NCBI GenBank assembly: GCA_021604585.1
Contig: BQJG01000017.1
Coordinates: forward strand, 1-55,533
Length of the DNA: 55,533 nt
Source: Hyphococcus sp.
GTDB taxonomy: Bacteria > Pseudomonadota > Alphaproteobacteria > Caulobacterales > Parvularculaceae
Direction of reading: 5' to 3'
Below the pieces are notes generated by a model, which saw nothing but the letters and a program-made list of their open reading frames with translations, had not been told where the DNA came from and searched no databases. Both the position numbers and the translations under genes were made by a program. Shown in pieces: positions 51,955-55,533 of the stretch. How positions within the stretch are numbered: the stretch's first letter is position 1; every line of letters starts with the position of its first letter.

Positions 51955-51958
51955 CAAA

Positions 51959-52750
51959 ATGTTCGTTGACAGTCATGTAAATCTCCACTCCGAAAAATAT
52001 GCCGGCGACCTTAATGAGGTCATGACGCGTGCGCGTGACGCCGGCGTATCGGCGATGCTCACCATCTCTGACAAGCTGTCGTCCACCGAAGCCATTCGCG
52101 CGATCGCCAACCGCGAGCCTCTGATATGGCGCAGTGTCGGCGTGCATCCGCATTACGCAAAAGAATATCCGGACCTCGAGGCGCAAACGCTGATCGAGAT
52201 GGCGGCGGATGAAAAGGTGATTGGCATTGGAGAGTGCGGACTTGATTTTTATTATGAGCACTCACAACGCGACACTCAAAACGCAGTCTTTCGCGCGCAT
52301 ATTTTGGCGTCGCGCGCAACGCAATTGCCGCTGATCATCCATACAAGAGACGCCGATGACGTGACAAAGGGGATGCTTGAGCGCGAGCACAGGGAAGGGG
52401 CCTTCAGCCCTCTCCTGCATTGTTACACTGGCGGGCCAGCGCTAGCGGAATCTGTGCTGGCGCTTGGAGGCTATATTTCATTTTCCGGCATCATCTCGTT
52501 CAAAAACGCTGGCGACATCCGCGCCATCGCCCAAGAGACGCCATTAGATCGCATCATCATAGAAACGGATTGTCCTTACCTCGCGCCCGTTCCCATGCGG
52601 GGACGTCGAAATGAACCCGCTTATGTCGTGCATGTGGCCGAAGCGTTGGCGGCAGTGAAGGGCGTGGACATTGAGGAGATAGAGAAGGCAACGACGGATA
52701 ACTTTTTCCGGCTGTTTTCGCGTGCAAATGATCCACGCGTGAAAGCATGA
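51959..52750 (+). CDS. TatD-family metal-dependent hydrolase
   Basis: 263 residues. TIM-barrel nuclease-type hydrolase. Metal-ligand motifs: DSHVNLH at residues 4-10 (Asp4, His6, and Asn8 where HxH is usual), GECGLDF, PLIIHTRD, LLHCYTG and ETDCPYL. The Asn8 replacement affects one expected metal ligand; the others are intact. Family members show DNase and proofreading-type activities in vitro, but the cellular role is debated. The start is placed at MFVDSH; the open frame extends 19 codons upstream within holB. The stop overlaps the next start (ATGA). Confidence 0.92.
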   Translation: MFVDSHVNLHSEKYAGDLNEVMTRARDAGVSAMLTISDKLSSTEAIRAIANREPLIWRSVGVHPHYAKEYPDLEAQTLIEMAADEKVIGIGECGLDFYYEHSQRDTQNAVFRAHILASRATQLPLIIHTRDADDVTKGMLEREHREGAFSPLLHCYTGGPALAESVLALGGYISFSGIISFKNAGDIRAIAQETPLDRIIIETDCPYLAPVPMRGRRNEPAYVVHVAEALAAVKGVDIEEIEKATTDNFFRLFSRANDPRVKA

Positions 52751-53592
52751 CGGTGAAACTACGCGCCATCATTTTAGGTTCAGGCTCCTCTGGCGGGGTG
52801 CCGCGTTTTGGCGGACCGGACGGGACAGGTGATTGGGGCGCTTGTGATCCGAGCGAGCCAAAAAACCGGCGCACGCGCTGCTCAATTCTTGTTCAACGCG
52901 AGCATCCGGAGTTTGGTTTTCGGCATGACAAGGTGACGTCCGTGCTTGTCGATACATCGCCCGATATGCGATCGCAATTACTGGCGGCGAAATGCTCGCG
53001 ACTCGATGCGGTGTTGTTCACCCATGATCATGCGGACCAATGTCACGGTATCGACGATTTGCGCGTTTTTGCATTGCAAATGCGCAAGCAAATGCCAGTC
53101 TATATTGACACTGCTACGTCTGGCTTTCTGCTTGAGCGTTTTGATTATTGTTTTGTGCAAAAGCCCGGCAGTTTATACCCGCCCATCCTTGAAAAACGTG
53201 ATATGCCGGGTTGTGGTGATCCATTTGTTATTGACGGGCCTAGCGGACCGATACCAGTGACGGCTTTTTTGCAGCATCATGGCGGCGTCGACTCGCTTGG
53301 CTTCAGATTTGGCGATATTGCATATTCAAGTGATGTGGTTGCTCTGCCAGAGGCGAGTTTTCAAACGCTCGCCGGCGTCAACACATGGATCGTCGATGCG
53401 TTACAATATAAGCCGCATAAGACTCACGCGCACTTGGACTTGACCCTGAAATGGCTCACCCGGATGAAACCAAAGCGCGGTATACTGACTAACCTGCATG
53501 TTTCGATGGACTACCAGACCTTAAAAAAAGCGCTTCCGGCGGGGGTGGAGCCAGCTTTTGACGGCTTGACGGTCGACGGAATAGCTGAGTAA
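52747..53592 (+). CDS. MBL-fold metallohydrolase, PhnP-like
   Basis: 281 residues. The metallo-beta-lactamase motif THDHADQCHG carries ligands His93, His95, Asp97; further ligands include the His in LQHHGG, Asp in AYSSDVV, and His in KTHAHLDL. The opening LGSGSSGGVPRFGG and an inserted Cys segment (GACDPSEPKNRRTRCS) are typical of the PhnP/RNase Z-like branch, which cleaves cyclic or phosphodiester bonds. It is coupled to tatD by a 4-bp overlap. The gene's usual location after tatD in alphaproteobacteria suggests a housekeeping nucleic-acid role. Confidence 0.92.
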   Translation: MTVKLRAIILGSGSSGGVPRFGGPDGTGDWGACDPSEPKNRRTRCSILVQREHPEFGFRHDKVTSVLVDTSPDMRSQLLAAKCSRLDAVLFTHDHADQCHGIDDLRVFALQMRKQMPVYIDTATSGFLLERFDYCFVQKPGSLYPPILEKRDMPGCGDPFVIDGPSGPIPVTAFLQHHGGVDSLGFRFGDIAYSSDVVALPEASFQTLAGVNTWIVDALQYKPHKTHAHLDLTLKWLTRMKPKRGILTNLHVSMDYQTLKKALPAGVEPAFDGLTVDGIAE

Positions 53593-53631
53593 CAAGGAAC
53601 GCGGTCTTCACCGGACCTGGGAGAGAAAAAT

Positions 53632-53724
53632 ATGAATAAATTCAATAAGCTAATTTTTGCTTTGGCTTCGCTCGCGCTGATTTCGTGCGGCGGCGGCGGC
53701 GAAGCCGCCTTAGAGGCTGAATGA
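53632..53724 (+). CDS. Tiny lipoprotein (30 residues)
   Basis: 30 codons: MNKFNKLIFALASLALISC followed by GGGGEAALEAE and a TGA. It has a textbook lipobox (LISC, Cys19), leaving a mature peptide of only about 12 residues. Strong Shine-Dalgarno GGGAGAG six bases before the ATG. The charge and hydrophobic pattern match a real lipoprotein signal, so I regard it as a gene although it is too small for most gene finders. Entericidin-like size, but no similarity claimed. Likely cotranscribed with the MBL gene (39-bp gap). Confidence 0.6.
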   Translation: MNKFNKLIFALASLALISCGGGGEAALEAE

Positions 53725-53805
53725 GGAAACCTTTTCAAGATTTCGCCGTAAAACGGGCTCAATGTCGTGCTGAGTCTGATTGCGGGAACGGGGAAAGGCT
53801 TGGCG

Positions 53806-54642
53806 ATGGCGCTTGAATATTTCCTTCCGCGTGAAGATCTTCGCGATCATGTTCGCGCGTATTATTATTTCTCGGTTGAAGAGCCGACCATCCAGCCGCT
53901 GTGCGCTGAAATGGGCAATATACGCGTCGTGTTAAACGGCGGCGGACGTTTGCATACGCCGGATGGCGGAAAACAAAACATCACATCAGCCTTTTTGATC
54001 GGTCCGACCATGGGCGCGTACTGCATGGAGGCCCATGCCGGAACTCAGGTGTTTGGCATTGGAATCCGGCCACAGGGCTGGGTGTCGCTTTGCGGCGTCA
54101 GCGCAGAAGAAGTCACAGATAAGGTTGTGGACCTGACGTCATTTGCAGGCGGGCTTGCGCGATCAAGCATCGATGAAATGCGCAACGCCCGCAGCCTGAC
54201 TGAAATGGCTGCAGCTGCTGACCGTTTTTTCGCAAGATTGCTGTCGAGGCAGACTGCCCGGCGAAGCCTTGGATACTCAAAAGTGCTGGCAAACTGGTTG
54301 CTCGACCCGCAGGAGCTAAGTCTCGACGTATTAATGAGCTCAATGGATGTGTCGCGGCGGCAAACGGACAGAATCGCGAAGCTTTACTTCGGCGCATCGC
54401 CAAAGTTTTTACAGCGTAAATACAGGGCTTTGCGAGCGGCGGACCGGATTCGCGGCGGCGATCTCGACTGGATGAGCGCCGCCGGCGATGCATATTACGA
54501 TCAGTCGCATTTTATCAAAGAATTCAAGACGTTCGTTGGCGTCACGCCAAAGCAGTTTATTGGTAATCAGGCGCAATTAATCAGCGAAATTCAGTCTCAA
54601 CGGCGCGCGCAATCGCTGACTTTGCCGCTCGCCAGCTTTTAA
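53806..54642 (+). CDS. AraC-family transcriptional regulator
   Basis: 278 residues. The N-terminal ligand-sensing domain resembles DUF6597 (AYYYFSVEEPTIQPLC, LNGGGRLHTPDG, FGIGIRPQGW). The C-terminal AraC helix-turn-helix pair is at about 165-260: LDVLMSSMDVSRRQTDRIAKLYFGASPKFLQRKYRALRAAD, then YYDQSHFIKEFKTFVGVTPKQF. The ATG at 53806 has AAAGG 7 nt upstream; an in-frame GTG at 53767 is the alternative. The target is unknown; the neighbouring convergent alpha/beta hydrolase is a possible regulon member. Confidence 0.92.
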   Translation: MALEYFLPREDLRDHVRAYYYFSVEEPTIQPLCAEMGNIRVVLNGGGRLHTPDGGKQNITSAFLIGPTMGAYCMEAHAGTQVFGIGIRPQGWVSLCGVSAEEVTDKVVDLTSFAGGLARSSIDEMRNARSLTEMAAAADRFFARLLSRQTARRSLGYSKVLANWLLDPQELSLDVLMSSMDVSRRQTDRIAKLYFGASPKFLQRKYRALRAADRIRGGDLDWMSAAGDAYYDQSHFIKEFKTFVGVTPKQFIGNQAQLISEIQSQRRAQSLTLPLASF

Positions 54643-54664
54643 TCCAGCCAATCAATCATCTGGC

Positions 54665-54830
54665 CAATATTTCCTATAGCGGGCGCCTATAGGCGAATAT
54701 CCTCTGCTCATTCTAGGGAGAATGCCGCTAACCAGAACCTTGCTGGGGGAGAGACCGGCGGGGGAAGGTTCTGGAGACTACGGAAGCGCGTCAGTATCGC
54801 CGCCGCGATATTGACGCGCTTTTGTGGTTT
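54665..54830 (+). ncRNA. Candidate structured non-coding RNA
   Basis: Four successive hairpins fill the gap after the AraC gene. (1) CCTATAG/CTATAGG at 54673-54693, flanked by matching AATAT arms. (2) CATTCT-AGGG-AGAATG at 54709-54724, perfect. (3) CCAGAACCTT (54732-54741) with AAGGTTCTGG (54765-54774), containing inner GCTGG/CCGGC around a G-rich loop GGGAGAGA. (4) A terminator hairpin followed by TTTTGTGGTTTT. No open frame is convincing. No known RNA family is recognised. It could be a trans-acting sRNA or the 3' UTR of the AraC gene. Confidence 0.45.
54784..54824 (+). terminator. Intrinsic terminator
   Basis: AAGCGCGTCAGTATCGC (54784-54800) pairs with GCGATATTGACGCGCTT (54805-54821), 17 bp with one G-T wobble and loop CGCC. 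TTTTGTGGTTTT follows on the plus strand. It would end the AraC transcript or the candidate ncRNA. Confidence 0.85.
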
Positions 54831-54855
54831 TATTCTCAGTTTTGCGCAACAGCTC

Positions 54856-55533
54856 CTATTCGGTCATAACACTTGCAGCTGCTTCTTCAATCAACGCTAC
54901 AACTGCGTGCGCCTGCGAAGCTAAGGATGCGTGGCTGGCGTCCAAACTTATAGTTTTTCTTGCATTCATTCGCTCAGCAAACCAGCGTTCTGTTTCCGGC
55001 GGAATCATTCGATCATTTGCTGAAACCTGATACCAACACGGCTTCACTTTCCAGGCCGGTGGCCCGGACTTGTCTTCAAAGCACCTCGCGGCAATTGGTT
55101 TTTGCGACAATGCCATTACCAATGCGTCCGTTTTGTCGAGATCCTGACAAAAATCAGGATGGAATCGTTCTGGATCTACCCAGAGAAATCCGTGAGCATC
55201 GGGTCTGATCGCAGCTGCGCCTGGAGGAGCGTCTCGTAATGCGAACAATCCGCCAGGGTTTTCACCTTCATCAGGCGCAAAAGCCGCAATATAAACGAGA
55301 CCTACAACGTTTTTTGCATGACCAGCATTACTGATTACCATGCCGCCATAGGAGTGACCGACAAGCAAAGTAGGCCCATCCTGCGCTTCAGCCAGTTTTT
55401 TTGTTCTGTCTATGTCGTCAGGCAATGACGTGAGCGGGTTTTGCACCGCTATGACTGAATAGCCCTTTTTATGTAGCGCTGGAATGACATTCTTCCAATG
55501 TGATCCGTCGCCCCAAGCACCGTGAACCAAGAC
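54856..55533 (-). CDS. Alpha/beta hydrolase (partial at window edge)
   Basis: Runs off the right edge; about 225 C-terminal residues are visible and the true start lies beyond 55533. Oxyanion-hole motif VHGAWGDGSHW, nucleophile elbow GHSYGG, an acid in the DRMIPPE segment (a likely catalytic Asp), and a His in LDASHASLASQAH near the end give a full catalytic triad. Small esterase/EstC-like family, cytoplasmic; substrate unknown. It is convergent with the AraC-family gene, with the structured region at 54665-54830 between them. Confidence 0.9.
   Translation of the reverse strand, partial: VLVHGAWGDGSHWKNVIPALHKKGYSVIAVQNPLTSLPDDIDRTKKLAEAQDGPTLLVGHSYGGMVISNAGHAKNVVGLVYIAAFAPDEGENPGGLFALRDAPPGAAAIRPDAHGFLWVDPERFHPDFCQDLDKTDALVMALSQKPIAARCFEDKSGPPAWKVKPCWYQVSANDRMIPPETERWFAERMNARKTISLDASHASLASQAHAVVALIEEAAASVMTE

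Overview
The window reads as a chromosomal segment of an alphaproteobacterium with moderate GC content, most plausibly a marine or freshwater member of the Caulobacterales/Parvularculales/Hyphomonadaceae group. Four things point there: a perfect alphaproteobacterial LexA box (GTTC-N7-GTTC) in front of a Y-family polymerase; a PopA-like REC-REC-degenerate-GGDEF protein; the dac-tmk-holB-tatD-MBL gene order; and isoquinoline-1-oxidoreductase-type molybdoenzyme genes. The genus cannot be fixed from sequence reading alone. No phage, plasmid, IS element or CRISPR array was seen.

Layout. 1-1900: three structured intergenic repeats and four small hypothetical genes, two of which are secreted four-cysteine paralogues. 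2038-15882: a complete type I secretion locus. It holds an HlyD adaptor and two overlapping ABC half-transporters on the minus strand, a divergent 2325-residue RTX adhesin with cadherin-like, PA14-like and LamG-like modules, and a convergent TolC gene. 16093-16184: tRNA-Ser(GCT). 16261-25570: slt-type lytic transglycosylase, dapA-smpB, a PopA-like c-di-GMP receptor, a TPR-VanY fusion, a histidine phosphatase and an unknown membrane protein. 25594-27532: an ECF42-type sigma factor operon with two YCII/DGPF proteins. 27622-33510: PiuC hydroxylase divergent from a lipoprotein, an SOS-controlled Y-family polymerase, a lipoprotein, an SDH/ClpP-fold membrane protease and a MoxR ATPase. 33655-39289: zinc metalloprotease lipoprotein, GNAT, 2OG-Fe(II) oxygenase and ALDH7-type dehydrogenase. 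39460-42146: cold-shock protein with a structured leader, two tiny genes, a DEAD-box helicase and an overlapping infA. 42332-45655: a three-gene molybdenum hydroxylase module, followed by a diverged infA 3' remnant and a strong terminator. 46055-47760: GMC oxidoreductase and tRNA-Ser(TGA). 47956-53592: an rlpA, dacC, tmk, holB, tatD, MBL housekeeping run. 53632-end: a 30-residue lipoprotein, an AraC-type regulator, a highly structured intergenic region that may encode an ncRNA, and a partial alpha/beta hydrolase.

How the genes work together. The secretion locus is self-contained: adaptor, exporter pair, outer-membrane channel and one giant acidic RTX substrate. Its oddity is that both exporter ATPase domains lack the Walker A lysine and a recognisable LSGGQ signature, and each also lacks either the Q-loop Gln or the H-loop His. 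This is the strongest candidate for an undescribed variant system here. The cold-shock/helicase/IF-1 stretch forms an RNA-metabolism block. The molybdenum hydroxylase module lies between infA and a second, diverged infA 3' end, which suggests it arrived by recombination at infA. Cell-envelope genes (slt, VanY fusion, rlpA, dacC) recur through the window.
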